64,000 bases of DNA from assembly GCA_022661535.1 (NCBI GenBank), contig JAKULF010000008.1, positions 1 to 64,000 on the forward strand. Direction: 5' to 3'. A program made the translations under genes and the position numbers. Source of the stretch: Eutypa lata. Lineage: Eukaryota; Ascomycota; Sordariomycetes; Xylariales; Diatrypaceae. This document shows positions 49,569-63,256 of this stretch, one piece after another. Positions within the stretch are counted from its first letter, which is position 1. Every line of letters begins with the position of its first letter. A model generated the notes under the pieces. That model had not been told where the DNA came from, did not search any database, and saw only the letters and a list, made by a program, of their open reading frames with translations.

Positions 49569-52182
49569 GTTGAATTGTGTATTAAGGTCGAAAGTAGACG
49601 AGGGCCGAGTAACCTGCTAAACCGTCCGTATCTTGAAAGCTTGGTGGCGACAAGCTTTGAAGCAGTTTCTTTGTTTGGACTAGATTTCGTATTCTTGTGT
49701 TGCAATGCGCAGCTATTTATATTGACTATTAGCTCGATGTAAGTTCCTCGGTGGATGGTGGTGCTGTGGTGGTCCTCGTCGTTAAAAACTAAAGGAAATT
49801 CTTACGATGATGATACTGGATGTTTGATAACGAGACTCGTCAATCTCGAAAAGAAAATTGTTGCGCACTGACCAACTTACATCGGTGGGCATGATTAGTC
49901 TGTTCCGATAAGCGATTAGGTGGGTACGAAGTACTTAGGTACATATATAATCTGATAAGGCTGTCTGGCTGAACCTTTAAATGTTGGGTATCAATTGTGA
50001 CCAAATCGCGGCAGCTAAGGACACGCGCTAAACGCCTTCCCGGTAGTTAATAAATAGGCTGCTTTACAGGCTTGAGGTCTTCAAATCAGCCTTCACGCTT
50101 CATTCTATCTTACCTATATGTATGTATATACATAGGTAAGGACATTCGAGTTGAGAGCTGGCCATGTTTTCAGAAGATTGACTTCTTACCTAAAAGAGGA
50201 GTATCCCGTCATTCGTAAAAACCTGGATCCTCAGTTTGAATGTACCTGGTTTGAAGATTTGTGGAAGTTCCAATGTGTCGAAAAGGTCTTACAACCTCCG
50301 TAAGATTCCGGATATCTTGGTAAGCGCAATGTTTATGAGAAGTCGTGATTAACTCATTAAATTGCGAATATGATAATCTGCTTGCATCATCCATGTCTAC
50401 ACATGCAATCTTTACTTGCTTTTCAGGACTCCGGAGGAGTAAAGGAGAATATCTGGTCTGTTCCCACCCAAGTCTTCATTCCGGGACCAAGTCATTCGTT
50501 CCACCTGAAGAAAATATATCTACAAATTGCGAATCCGAGATGAAGATAGAAAAAGGCATGATAATTTAGGTGGATAGAATTAAAAGCCTTATCCAATAAA
50601 TGTTCTGATGAAAGTTATTTGCCTATTAAAATGCCAACGCTTCTACGCCGTGTAGCTACCGTCGAAGACTCTCATTGGCTCTGAGCTCACGGAACAGATC
50701 AACCGTCTTGGGCAACACTAAAAGCCACATGCAGTTGATCGACCTCGCAATTTTTATTTCAATCTGAGACAGAGAAACAAGGGTACGTGTTCACTTAAGC
50801 AACTTGAGCCATAATGTCGGTATATAAAACATGGTCGGGATTGGCTGGTTCGTTTTCCTCTCCCGTCGTCAGCTCTCAAAGCCCACCGCAAGATTCGATT
50901 GAATGAGTTGATAAATCCCAATTGCGGAATCCACTACCAGAGTAAGCGGTGAAACTTCTACCAAATATGATCTCATAGGTCGCCCGTGCATACCCCTGTA
51001 AAATGCCTAAAGGTGATCTGGCTCATACGGAGGCACGCGAGCACGGGGAATCATTCGTTTAAACTGAGCAACGTGAATTTTATTTTATAAGCTTACTTTA
51101 CCCCAAGGTGCTCGGTGTGTTTCCCCCTCACACGCTCCTTTATCTTACTACCGGGACACAAACAAGACAGACAGCATTGGAGTATATGGATGGCTATGGC
51201 ATCATGGCTCTCCAGAATGAAACCGGTCCCGAGCCAGACGAGAATGGTTGTGTGGGATGTCAGAGAATTCAGGAGGAGGAGTTGAGTAAAAAGCTTGCCG
51301 TCAAGAATGCTGTACAGACTAGGATGTCGATGTCGTCGGCTACTAGCCTCCAAAGTAAGTCGCTTCTCGTGCCTTTTCCTTTTCCCCATTTCTACTTCTA
51401 GTTTGTCGATCGCCAAATGCAGAATAATCCTTCTTTCCCCTGGTTCCAGCTCCCTGGATTTGAGATGTGGTGGGATACCTATGAGCACGTGCTCCCATCT
51501 TCATCATTTGAAGTTGCAATGGAAAGACACCCTCAACCCACATGCTCGAAGCTTAGCCCACGGATTTGTTGGCATGCCATACCACGAGCCACGTTTTGGG
51601 AGAATCACCCCGGGGTTCCATCATGGCTAGTTTCAGTACCTACATACCTGCATAGTGAAGTTGTAGCCGCTCCAGGCTGCCCAGGGTAGAGAGCCCAGGG
51701 CACACGTGCCCCTTTCCCCAGACCCTATAAGAAGGCGACAATGCAACGGTAGGCACACTAACTTATTATAAGGCGTTTCTATAGAGCTAACCGCGGGGTT
51801 AGCCCTGGACTACAGCCTAGGCCTAGCCTGAAGTGGTGGTGAGCAAGCTTAAGTTGCATTAGCTTACATAGCTCAATAGAGCTAGAGAGACATGGAGCTC
51901 TACTACACACTATACATACACGTCCCCATATGCTAAAACTTGCACGTCATTCCACTTCGATAACCATGAATCCATTCCTCACTCATGATCCTCTTCCTAT
52001 ATGTTCACACTGGGTGTTGAATTGTATCTACTGTCTTTATTCAAACAGCACAATTCAATTCAATTCAAGTAGCAAGGCTATTATTGGTTATTCTAATTTA
52101 TCTCATATATCCCTGATCCCCAGTTGTGAATGGAACTCATACGATTAAATATTAACCGTTGACTCTAGCTACAGCGACCATT
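49569..52182. other. 2.6-kb intergenic region without a supported gene
   Basis: Several frames of 60-130 codons overlap around 51.1-51.7 kb, but attempts to splice them run into stops. A short inverted word GCTAACC/GGTTAGC near 51788-51803 could form a small hairpin. The left part is the TIM17 promoter, the right part the DUG2 promoter. Confidence 0.5.
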
Positions 52183-54992
52183 ATGCCTCCCCAAAACACC
52201 AGCACCGCCCCGTCTCCAATACACGAAAGCTCTCGACATAGAACTCCCGAACTACACCATTGTCTAAAACATGACAGCTCAGTAATTGCTCTGGTTGTGG
52301 GTAATGACAGCATCTACGCCGGAACCCAAGATGGAGAAATCGTGGTATGGTCACTAGCCACATATCAACAAACTGCCCGAGTTCAAGCCCATAAGCGAAG
52401 TGTATTGTGTCTGGCCTTATCCGAAAATGGATCGATGTTATTTTCAACGGCAGCAAGTGATCCTATCGTAAATATATGGTGTCCCCGCACTATGCACCGG
52501 CTCTACGAGATATACAGCATCAACGACAGCTTCGGCGATATCTTCTCGGTTGCATACTCCCCACAGCACGAGACGGTCTACTACGGCGCACAGAATACCT
52601 CGATACAATGGGTTGGCCTGAAGGACGAGCATTGCCATGTACCCCACGACTCGGCAAATCACCCTGATCGCCGGAATCATCGTTTCTTCGACTCGAGAGC
52701 AGTAGGTGGCGGTGCAAGCACACCACGACAGACCGACGAACGGTTTGATTTAATACCGAGATCAGAGCACGTACTGGAGACGGGAAAGAGAGCGAACTTG
52801 ATGTACGCCCATTACGGTTTCGTATACTGCATGCTCATGGCGAGAGGCGTTACGCAATTCGCCAATGCCGACGAGGATATCTTAATATCAGGTGGTGGAG
52901 ATGGCACAATCAAAGCCTGGAAGCTTGGCGGGCAAGACGTCGGTCCGGATGGCATCGAGACGGGTCTGCATGAAATCATGACGCTTGGCGAGGATGATGC
53001 CGTATCGGTTTTATCACTCGCAGTTGATGGATCTTTCCTATACAGTGGGAAGCTGAATGGCATTTTTGAATTGTGGGATCTTGATACTAAACAGAAACTG
53101 CGCTCTATCAAGGCACATGATGGCGATATTTGGACTCTACAGATGGGTTGGGGTTATCTCTGGAGCGCTGGCGCCAACGGTACAGCTAGCGTAAGTGGGC
53201 ACAACCTTGAGATTATAGCGAATATACTGACAACATCCTATAGAAACATAGCATTGTTTACTATGGAGGTTACCAAAATGACTCGTCTCAAAACGCGAGC
53301 CAGAAGTACCAATGCTTAACCCAGTGGAAGGCTCATAATGGTAAGATATTAGCATCAGCACTTGCAAATTATAATGGGCACCAGTTATATATCACCGGAG
53401 CGAACGACGACAGCATCAATGTATGGATGCTCGAAAGCCAGGCCACCACCGAGCAGCCTTCCCACGAAGAACACGAGGACATGATGATCACGTCTCTCCG
53501 CGAATTTGTTTCTTTCAAGACGGTCTCGTCCCTATCGGAGTACGCGGAAGATTGCCGGCGAGGTGCTAGTTTTCTTCGCACGCTTTTCAAGAAACTCGGC
53601 GGGGAGGCCGAGCTGTTGAGCGCAGAGGATAAAGTCCACCACCCGGTGGTATTTGCCAAATTCACTGGAAAGTCCGAGCCGACCAAGCGAAAGAGAGTCC
53701 TGTTCTACGGCCATTACGACGTAGTTCCCGCGGACACTAAGAACGGAAAGTGGGACAGCGATCCCTTCCAGCTGAAAGGCACCAATGGGTACTTGTACGG
53801 GCGCGGTGTTAGCGACAACAAGGGGCCTATAATGGCGGCGCTGTACGCAGTCACGGACCTTGTCCAGGCCAAATCGCTCGACTCAGACATCGTGTTCTTG
53901 ATCGAGGGGCAGGAGGAATCGGGGTCCAACGGGTTCAAGGAGACAATCCGCAAGTACAAGGCGCGTATCGGCCATATCGACTACATACTCCTCGCGAACA
54001 GCTACTGGCTCAACGACGCCACCCCTTGCCTAACCTACGGCCTGCGCGGCGTGATGCACGCCACCGTGTGCGTGGAATCCAAGAGCCCGGACCTGCACTC
54101 GGGCGTCGACGGGTCCTACATGATCAACGAGCCCATGTCGGACCTGATGGCGGTCCTCACGAAGCTGAAAGGGCCGAAGAACCGCGTCATGCTCCCGGGC
54201 TTCTACGACGGCATCCCCGCCATGACCGCCGAGGAGGAAGCCCGCTACGCCGACATCCTCTCCGTGCTGACGGAGCAGTCCAACGGCGGCACCTCCCGCG
54301 ACGTTCTGAAGCGCAGCCTCATGGCCCGCTGGCGCGAGCCCAACCTGACCCACCACAACGTCAGCGTGAGCGGGTCCGAGGGCAGCCTCATCAGCAGCCA
54401 CGCCAGCGCCAAGATCAGCGTCCGGCTGGTCCCCGGCCAGGAGGTCGACGACGTCACGGCCTTGCTGACGAGCTTCATCCGGGACGTCTTCGACGGGCTG
54501 GGGTCCGACAATCGCCTCACCGTCCAGATCGACAATAAAGCCGAGCCGTGGCTCGGCGACCCTGATAATTATATCTTCCGTACACTCGAGGAGGCCATTG
54601 TGAAGGTTTGGGCGCCGTTGTTCGATTCTTCCTCCTCCTCCTCTTCCTCTTCCGGCTCTGGTTTTGGTTTCCGTGGCGAGAACGGGAATGGAGGAGGCAG
54701 AGCGAACGGTAGCGGTGGCGGTGGCGGTAGTAGCAGCAGCAACATCGGTGCTACTACGAACGGAGCCTCGAAACGAAAGAATACGAAGCCGAAGCTCACG
54801 AAACCCTTGTATATCCGGGAGGGCGGCTCGATTCCCGCCATCCGGTTCCTGGAGAAGGAGTTCGACGCCCCCGCTGCCCACCTGCCCTGCGGCCAGGCGT
54901 CCGACTCGGCACATCTCGACAACGAGAGGTTGAGGGTCGAGAACCTGCTCAAGAGTCGGGAAATCTTTGGGATTGTTTTCAAGAAGCTTTAA
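52183..54992 (+). CDS. DUG2: DUG2-type WD40 / M20 metallopeptidase subunit of the cytosolic glutathione-degrading complex
   Basis: Exons 52183-53190 and 53244-54992 give 918 residues; the 53-bp intron is phase 0 (GTAAGT, TATAG). Residues about 30-395 form WD40 repeats (GTQDGEIVVW, GGGDGTIKAW, NGIFELWDLD, GANDDSINVW). Residues about 405-918 are an M20 peptidase: His493 and Asp495 in YGHYDVV, GVSDNKGPI, the Glu560-Glu561 pair in GQEESGS, and AHLPCGQASDSAHLDNE near the end. In yeast, Dug2 with Dug3 forms a glutamine amidotransferase-like complex that cleaves the gamma-glutamyl bond of glutathione. Within the M20 part there is a Ser-run and Gly/Ser-rich insertion (about residues 798-845) before KPLYIREGGSIPA. 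The start is the first ATG after a short leader. Confidence 0.93.
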
Positions 54993-57900
54993 TGATAATA
55001 GCAGAAGATTCTCGGAGCATTTGTGGCTGTGCCTATGTTGTTTTCTGTGTGGTTCATTCAGTCAAGTATAGATGGATTCTGAGAAGCGAGGAAACTGAGA
55101 AGAGAAGAGAGGCATGTGTGCCTGACTTTATTAGACGATGTTTTTTTTTTTTTTCGGGGGGGAGGGAATATGGCAAATGCCGAATGGAAAGAAGAAGAAA
55201 ACGAAACAAGCGAATGAAAGAACGAGCGAATGGGCGCATCTGTAGGGCTTCGATAACACTGCTAGATAGAATAGGATGGTAGCATTGATACCCTGAATAC
55301 ATTTGCTTTTCTACGATTATCAAGTATCTTATTTAGGGGGCTTTGTTCTTATGGTAAAAGTATGATAATTTCCCTGCTGTAAGTTGACTAGTTGCTAATG
55401 GCATATTTGGTTTGTTAATTTACCGCGCTGGCTGTCTGTAAATTGATACTAGATGTGATCTTCTTAGAGTTTGTCCGACGCTACGTTGGGAGGGACGTCT
55501 TTGCTTTTGAGTATATTGAAACTTATCAGGAGACCACGGCGGAGTTAGAGGTAGGAGACTATGGATTAATGACGGATTATTAAGGGTAACGATCAGATGA
55601 TGTTATAAATACCTATACAAAATAATGATTCAGTTCTTATTAAACCTAGGTTCTCCCCTATAAATGGATAAACTTTGCATGCCAGCTCAATATACACAAA
55701 ACCGGAAAAAGTTTGCGGCGTATATAACTTTTAATGATGAGCAGGAGGCATACACAGGCACGATGTATTCTTTTGGGGGTCTGGCAGCATCATGTTCTCT
55801 CTTAGTGGGCATGATAATGCTGCGGGTGGCTACACGAACATATGGATGAAGGCTACATAGGTACCTAATGTATAGTACAAGTAGTTATGAAGCTCTAAGA
55901 AGAGGTAGAGATGAATTTACGACCTCTAGGCTATATATAATTAGGTACCTATATTTGAATCGTTACAACTATGTAGGTACTAATTAATTAATTATTAGTA
56001 GGTGCCAATATTGTGAGATGCTATGTCAAGCAAAATATCAGCAACATTGTTATACTATACAATACAGTATAATCTCTGATACGACGCTTTTAGTGGCCGT
56101 TAAATTCTTTCTAAAAATCTTACTTTCCCATTTCATCATAGAGGAGAGCTCGTACCTATTGCGACTAGATTGTGACAGAAATGGTATGAGGACTTTCTGA
56201 CATTAATTTCAACTCGTAAGGTATCTTTCAATGTACATTGTATATAAACGAACACTTGCAGTGGAAATTGAAAGATTTTCTCTTCCTGCTGTGCTTTGGT
56301 TAATACACTAACAACTCTCGCTCACAGGAAAAATGACTAACTACATGTCTACTTATCTACCACAACTATGAATCTAATTAATGTTACTTATCAAATCTCT
56401 GTCCAGATTTACCATTAACCCTTCTTTCGCCACGGTTTGAATACCATGAAATTTCGTTGAACGGCTGCTGTTGAGCAGCAATGTTATATTGCTAGGAACT
56501 CAAATTACAATTCCTCATCGAAGGTTTGAACTTTTCTTCTTCATTTTCTTTTGTACATACCTACTAACCTAATTCGAAGTCGCGCACATGCCGCACACAC
56601 CCCGGCTAATTGGATGGAGATGCGAATTATGATACCTATCCGACGTTTCAAATTGATGTATCACAACAACATCGAGGCTGGGACGACTCTGCGTGTTCTC
56701 AAAAAGCAACCGTGCTAATAGCAAGAGACACAAGAAGGAGAATGATGAGTATAATGACCACGAAGACGGATTGAAGGAGAACATCGAATGGAAATGGGAA
56801 CGAGTGCATCACAGAGACCGATCCATATGCATATGTTTACGACCACGGGCCTGAGCTACTTTAGTGCTAGTTTGGGACTTACGATCTAGTACCGTAAGAA
56901 ACCTAGGAATCCGCGGCAGGTTTCGCCAGCACCGCGCACCCAGACGTTATCCTCAAGTATCTCGACCCCAGTCCGGTGATATGCCACCCGAGCACTTCCT
57001 ACGAAAGGATATCTTGGAATATCTGTATCCTGACACGACGAACACTGAGAAGTGTACTGTCTGGCACCAAGATGTCAAATGATTTCAATAAAAATCCTCA
57101 GCTATCTGAGGAAGGGCTGCCTGCCCTTAATCCTTGGTATCTGGAGATTCTCCGATGCGTACTGAAACTGGGGTACCCGAACATCAAGAAGAAGCAGGAG
57201 TACTTCGACACATTTCCCGGTATCATGGACTTCAAGTTCCCAACTCAATCAGCCTACCTAAGCAACCCTAACTGTCAGGGCCGGTGAAATTGCAGTTAGT
57301 ATCTCCCTAATCACTCCGGTTCTATACATGTGTTACTGACAGTTCGCTGGTACAGTCCCCCTGAACTAGGTAACAGCGCACCGTGGACGAGTGACGAAAG
57401 TTCTTCGTGTCTCGTCTTGTTCACTATGTGATGGATGCTGTAGGTTATTTACATTTACTACCCATGGATCACTACACTATCTGACGCGTTGTAGCCTGCC
57501 TTCGAGAAGGTTGCTTTCGAGCAGCAGAGTATTCCTCACTTCCCATTAGAGATAGTGCTTGGATCCGAGGCCTAAAAGCCTTTGAGCGGGATATGCTCCT
57601 GGCCTGGAGTGGTATGGTGGACGACGTCTTCAGCCGATTTTACCTACGTATCTCAAAATTACAGCTAAGATTCGCCGTCTGATTGCCAATTTTGATCATT
57701 CATCATGATACCGACCACCGTGGTCTATTTCAACGGCGTAATGAGCAAGAGGTGACCGAGATTGCCCAGAAAACGGTTCTGCACTTCAACTCCACCAGCT
57801 TAGCGGCCTAAGTGAAGGCTCGAGGACGAGCGCCTTTAATTTTTTAAGGGGGCAGATGATACGAGTCGTCGGGAGCTCCTGTCGGAGCTTATGCCATACG

Positions 57901-60154
57901 CTCCTTGTAAAGGTTATGCTATTGCTCTGTACATTAGACAATTCTCATTTCCTAAAGCTGGAATACAATCTACAAGCTTCATCACACAACCGTGCATCTG
58001 GAGCTATACGAAGCATTAGTACGTCCTCCTCGGCAGCGGTGGAAGAACTGGTGGAGATGCAGGCGACTGTTGGAGTTGAGACTAGGCAATGGCGCCCGAG
58101 AAGCCTCTCCGGGGATCCAAGGAAACAAAGTAAAACTGAATTAATGGCAATATCAATTGATCGAACGGAAGTCACAAGTTAGCAGCCGCATCAGGGCTGT
58201 GCCCGGAGTGTTTCTCCCGACCCCATCACCATCGTGTCTCCTCATCCATATTTACCACAATGCCGTCCCCACCCTTGAACAGTGGATGAGGGTGAGAAAA
58301 AGAGTGGAGTGTAACTCAGAAAGGTGTCAACTCGTAGATAGGAATTATCTTGGTGGAGAGTGATCCGGAAAAATGGTGGCTTGAGCCGGCGGGATCCCGT
58401 TGCGAAATGGGGTAATGAACAGTTCCCGAAGTTCAACACCACCTGCCGCTCGGAATCAACGGCAACCATCATAACAAAACTCTAGGCATGGAAATACCAC
58501 TGACTAGCGCTTGTATAGAAGAGGCCAAACTGAACTCTAGTTAGTAATACCATGTATATACAAATAGTGTCTTGATGTGTGACGGTAGACTTGATATCTA
58601 CGTAGTTACCAGTGAATCCTTAAACCTTGTGCTTCTCAATGCTATTGACGGAGTCAAACATGATATTCTAGAATCTTAATCGTACTGGTGTAACTTTGAC
58701 AAATAGGAGAATATGCGAACTCTAGGCGTTAAATGAGAAAGCACAAATATATTATAGACTATTAATGGTTAAGACGTGTTTCAAAAGTGGCAGAGTGACG
58801 TATATGGTTTTTTTTTTTGGGAATCAGAATTAGGTAGTAACATGTATGTAGAGTACTATATATACCACTATGCCTTTCCTACTGATAGTAGTGTTGGTGA
58901 TGAGAGGAACATCTGATATAAAGCAGGATAGCAATAAAACTGGCTGCTTAATTATACTTGAAAATTTCTCTTCAACCAGGATCTTATAATACCACAAAAG
59001 AAGTTTTTCTATTCCAAGGATCACCGGCATCAAACAAATTCCTCTGTACATCTCACATTATTTCTGCCGTGTCGATCAAGGTATATCTCTCTGAACAAAG
59101 TCACGAACTTTCGTATTCAGACTTACCTATATTGATAGGTTTGTCCATATTACGAAGTGACAACTATCATACAAGGTACCTATCTACACCAATGGCCATT
59201 GTAGAGTCGTATGTTCTCGTTTCCTGCGAATACAACGAAGCAAATGTGTTTTTATTCATGGAATCCTCTGGCAGTTACTAATCGGAAAGAAAACACTTCC
59301 CAATTAGTACTACAACCAATGCCAATACAATGCCTTTCCCCCAAACATACAGAAAACCACTAGCGGAACTAGTCTGAGGCCCCTCGTGCCGACGTAGTGT
59401 AGGAAATTAGTACTGATAGCCGTCCCAATCGAGCTCCTGCTGAACCTCTTGTCCAAAGACCTCTTAAAAGCTCGGCATGCCGCTCGGTGCGATATCAAAC
59501 TTAGCATTAGAACCAGTGTTCATGTTGCCGAATTTGTAATCAGGTTAGGCATCGGGCTGCCCACCACTTGTTTCCGCAACCTGATTATGCTCTAAGCTGT
59601 AAGAGCTACGAAGGGTCTAATATACAGAGCAAATAGTATACCCTTCGTAATGACTAATATACAAGGCAATAAACCCTGGAAGGAGTTCCTGGATAACCTT
59701 CTAAAAAAGGTCTTAGCACATATCAGCTGCCCCCTTCGAAAATGAAGGCGTATAAGCCCTCGAGCCTTTCATAATGAACTTTATATCAATTCGCCAAACG
59801 GAAGAGAAAAGAAATAACTTTCATTCCTTCATTTCTCATTAATCCTAAATCACAAGCCTTACCCGAAGAGAAAGGCAAATAACGAAGGCCTAAGAATTCT
59901 TTTCGCCGGAGCCGGAAGAAGAGTGCTCAAGGAAAGAGGGTCTTCCAGAAGAAGTACCTCTAGGTCGAGAGATGTGATTGGTAACGGAACGAGATCTGTG
60001 ATGGATGCCTTGAGTAGTGTGATAGTTTAAGACCCGTTAGTTATCTGGTCTCTGGTCGAGAGACTTGCTGACATTCGTCCCGTCGTCGAAGTCCCAGAGT
60101 CTAAGCCATACACTTCGCTTGTTTCTATTCTCCAGAACATTCATGAGCTGAGAC
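54993..60154. other. 5.2-kb region without a supported gene
   Basis: Many stops in all frames. A T-run lies at 55141-55154. Around 56960-57290 a frame with TrpTyrLeuGlu-type composition runs for about 100 codons, and 57690-57810 has a 40-codon open stretch without ATG; neither shows a recognisable family, and they may be scraps of a decayed gene. Genes that normally flank fungal mating-type loci (APN2, SLA2) were looked for by eye and not seen. Confidence 0.5.
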
Positions 60155-61752
60155 TCAAGGCCGCGTACAAGCCCAAGAATTCGCGTGAGCAACTTGTTCC
60201 TCAATGGACGGCTGCGGAGTTGGCTTCCTGGTGCTAGTGGGTCCGACTTCCTTCTCTGCTGCATCCTTGCGGCCTCCGGGCCGCCTTTTGATCTCCGAGG
60301 AACGTCGCGGCTTATACTTGTAGTCCGGATGCATGAGGTCGAATACTCGCTTCTCTTCGGTGGCCTTTGCTATGTAGACGTCCTTCTGGATCTCGGCAAG
60401 AGCCTTCCATCTTTGACCGGCGATTTTGGCTATAACGTGGAAGTTAGTATTTACTTATCTTCATATCTTAATATTTTATAGGGCGACATAAAAGGTTTAG
60501 GAAAGGTTGGATTAGTGTAAGTAATTATATGGAGAAAATTATTGGTACTATTAATATCAACATGGAGTGTACAGACTGTTAGGTAAATATGTATACTTAC
60601 AAATCTTGGTGAATGGTATTTTTCCATGTTCTTCGCGAATGATTGGCGCGATCTCCTCACGGAATATAATGAAGCAATTTCTTGGGCGTCGAATGCCTGA
60701 CGCCGGGGCTCTAGTTCTACGCCTTTTGGTAGGCTGAGGGGCGACAGGGGCGACACCTGATATTGTAGCTGGTTCTGCTGGCTCTTCTTTAGTTTTTCGT
60801 TTCCTAGTAGCCTTAATAGGAACAAGGGGGACAGCTGATGCTGCAGCCATCTCTGCTTTAGTTCTTCGCTTTCTGACAGCTTTAGTAGCAATAGGGACGA
60901 CGCTTAGTGGTGTAGCTAGCTGTGCTGGCTCTTCTTTGATTTCATCCTTCTCTGCTGTAGTCGTAGGATTACCGGACGTGCCACTATCCAGGGGCGCCTA
61001 ACCCCCAGAAGCAGTGGCGGGAGCGGCGTTGTAGTAGTTTTTAGTAACATAACTAGCTGTGTTGTCGAGATCACGGCTTTGGTTATTGAGTAAGGAGGGG
61101 ACAATCGGATGCATGTACTGGTTTATATTGATATAACCAGTCCCGTCGTCGGTAGAGCCGCGTTGGTCGTTGATGAAATCCGGGGCGGTCGGGGCATTTC
61201 TGTTACCAAAATCCTGTGTGAATCGAGAGGAGATCATTTCCAACGGTTTCCCGGCGCCTGTCGGCGCCAGAATAGTCCCGATGTTCTCAAATTCGTTGCG
61301 GGAGCCTAAGTAAATCTGATCTCCAATTCCTACTTCAGTGACGTAAACGACGTCATTCACCTGAATGGCTCTTCTAAATGGTGTGTGAGTAACATTGAAA
61401 ACATCCTTTATACAGAACGCGTGATAGCTATGGGGACATTAAAAAGAAGCGAACTATTTTACAGTGTACAGGAAGAGAGTTCTAGTAAGGCGTGTAGGGG
61501 AGAGAGAAACATGTGCCTCTCGACCATGGACAGTTGAATAGAATATGACGAAAGAGTAACGGCTTTGATGAAATGATATTCTTACCCCATTATAAGCTTG
61601 AGAGTGTCTTTACCAACGGTGCTCCAAGTATCGAACCAAATAATGGGAATCGATACGGTTCTGTTGAGCCTGGTAACCTGGGTTCTAAGTATTCTCCAAA
61701 CCTCTATCATCTGTCTGACGTCCGGGTCGTGGTGACCAAGTGTAGTGTCCAT
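60155..61752 (-). CDS. MAT1-2-1-like HMG-box protein (possible in-frame stop)
   Basis: Exons 61752-61586, 61373-60601 and 60429-60155 give 404 codons. The N-terminal region (WRILRTQVTRLNRTVSIPI, then DVVYVTEVGIGDQIYLGS and FENIG) has the same order of motifs as MAT1-2-1. A Lys/Pro-rich stretch leads to the HMG box at about 284-356: RRPRNCFIIFREE, PFTKISKIAGQRWK and HPDYKYKPRR. The second intron (171 bp) splits the serine codon of TKIS after its first base, the conserved intron place in MAT1-2-1. Codon 181 is TAG (60998-61000). A 48-bp segment 61002-60955 starting GTTAGG and ending ACAG would remove it in frame, giving 388 residues; otherwise the gene is broken. MAT1-2-1 is the master regulator of one mating type and binds DNA. 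True MAT locus or paralogue cannot be decided here. Confidence 0.75.
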
Positions 61753-63256
61753 ATTGACAAATATAGTGGTAGATGTGATACCTATTAATTACGGGTACGG
61801 ATAGTCAACTGAAGCCAATCGTATTGATGACGGTAGGATTGATGTTGATAAATGAAAGAAGGAAGAATATGTAGATGGTTGAAGGTCTTGACAGAGCTTG
61901 AAGTAATGAATGTAACCTTGGTGTAAAGCCATTCATTAGCACCGCCTTATCAGGTTTAAGGTTGCCCGAACGAAAAACGTGTACGTACTAAAACATAGTC
62001 CACGCGCTGTAAACCAGGTTAACGACGCGTTTTAATGATGCGTTTAACAATGCTGTTTATGCAGGAACATGAGTAATACATATCTTTACACCTATTATAC
62101 CATGAATTTAATGTACATTTATGTATATAGAAAGTTTACATGTAGTAACGGCGCGCCTTATAGTCTACATACCTCTACGGAATTTAATGTCCTTGTAGAA
62201 TATTTGTGACCCATGCTATCAAAGTGCGGATTGCGTGGCTTGAGACCATGATTAGGCGATTCCGTACTAAGATCCTGGACCGTTGTCATAACTCTACATT
62301 GTTGAAGTTACAATATATCTAAACATTTGTATCTATCTAGCGAGCAGCAGGCGAGGTTAGGTAACCATATAGGATTTGATGTTTGTGGATGGATTACCGA
62401 TATATTTTATTGCATGATTCAAACCGGACAAGTCTATTTAAACTATGCACTCTTGAGACATTTACTAAATAGCATCTAACACAAGCATAGATTTCAAACA
62501 TGGGACAGCGAGGAAACAGCATGATATGTGGTTTGTGTCAGGGGGAGCCCAAACCAATTGTAGTTTATCTATTGTCATTACAACCCTTCTTTATATATAT
62601 ATAGGACATAGACCATGTATTGGTCCCCATTAGCAGTTCCTGTTCGTCAATAAACATGCGTGGGAAGACTTCATGAATTAAGAGGAGCCTTCTTGATAAA
62701 CTTCCCGAACCTAGGCCAGTAGTTTACTAGAGAGCAGATGACATGGCACGGAATAATATATATACGATATAATACACACTTCAGAACAATATGAATGGGT
62801 ATTGCTGAGGTAGGTTAGGCAGCACTGAAGCTAGTTAAGGTTCGCGATGAACCCCCTATACAACGCGTTCTTGACTAATACATATGGCGCGCCCTTGATT
62901 AGCTGGTCATGTAGTAATACTGGCCGCACACACACTTACAGCCAGTAATCGCTCGTTAGAGCTATTACCCACACCCAAGGGACGAACGTGTACCTCAGAA
63001 ACCAATTTCAGCCGTCCATGACAACGCCTTCCACCCCACTTTCACTTCTTAAGGGTTTCCACCCACCATATTTCTTCAGTCTTTCACTTTCCTACATCAA
63101 CCTTCTTGACCTAACATTTCCCAGTTACGACACCTTTTCACTTCTCTCTTCTCTCGTCGCCACCATCTAATACCATCATCTTGACATCAATTCTAGTGAT
63201 CCCCATCATCAATTCTGTCCACCTCGATCACTACATCAATCACGACCAACGCGAAG
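61753..63256. promoter_or_regulatory. Divergent intergenic region between the two HMG-family paralogues
   Basis: 1.5 kb, AT-leaning, with no coding frame recognised; it should contain both promoters. A pyrimidine-rich, CCACC/CATC-rich leader of about 250 bp precedes the right-hand ATG. Confidence 0.5.

Noticed and set aside
51108..51689. Possible two-exon gene in the TIM17-DUG2 gap.
   Set aside because: The GTAAGT donor at about 51355 joins to the available acceptors only in frames that hit stops at once; no domain recognised.
54030..54914. 294-codon minus-strand frame opposite DUG2.
   Set aside because: Antisense shadow of the GC-rich M20 coding region.
56864..57290. Overlapping frames of 72 and 103 codons.
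   Set aside because: No recognisable family and no intron linking them; at most a gene scrap.
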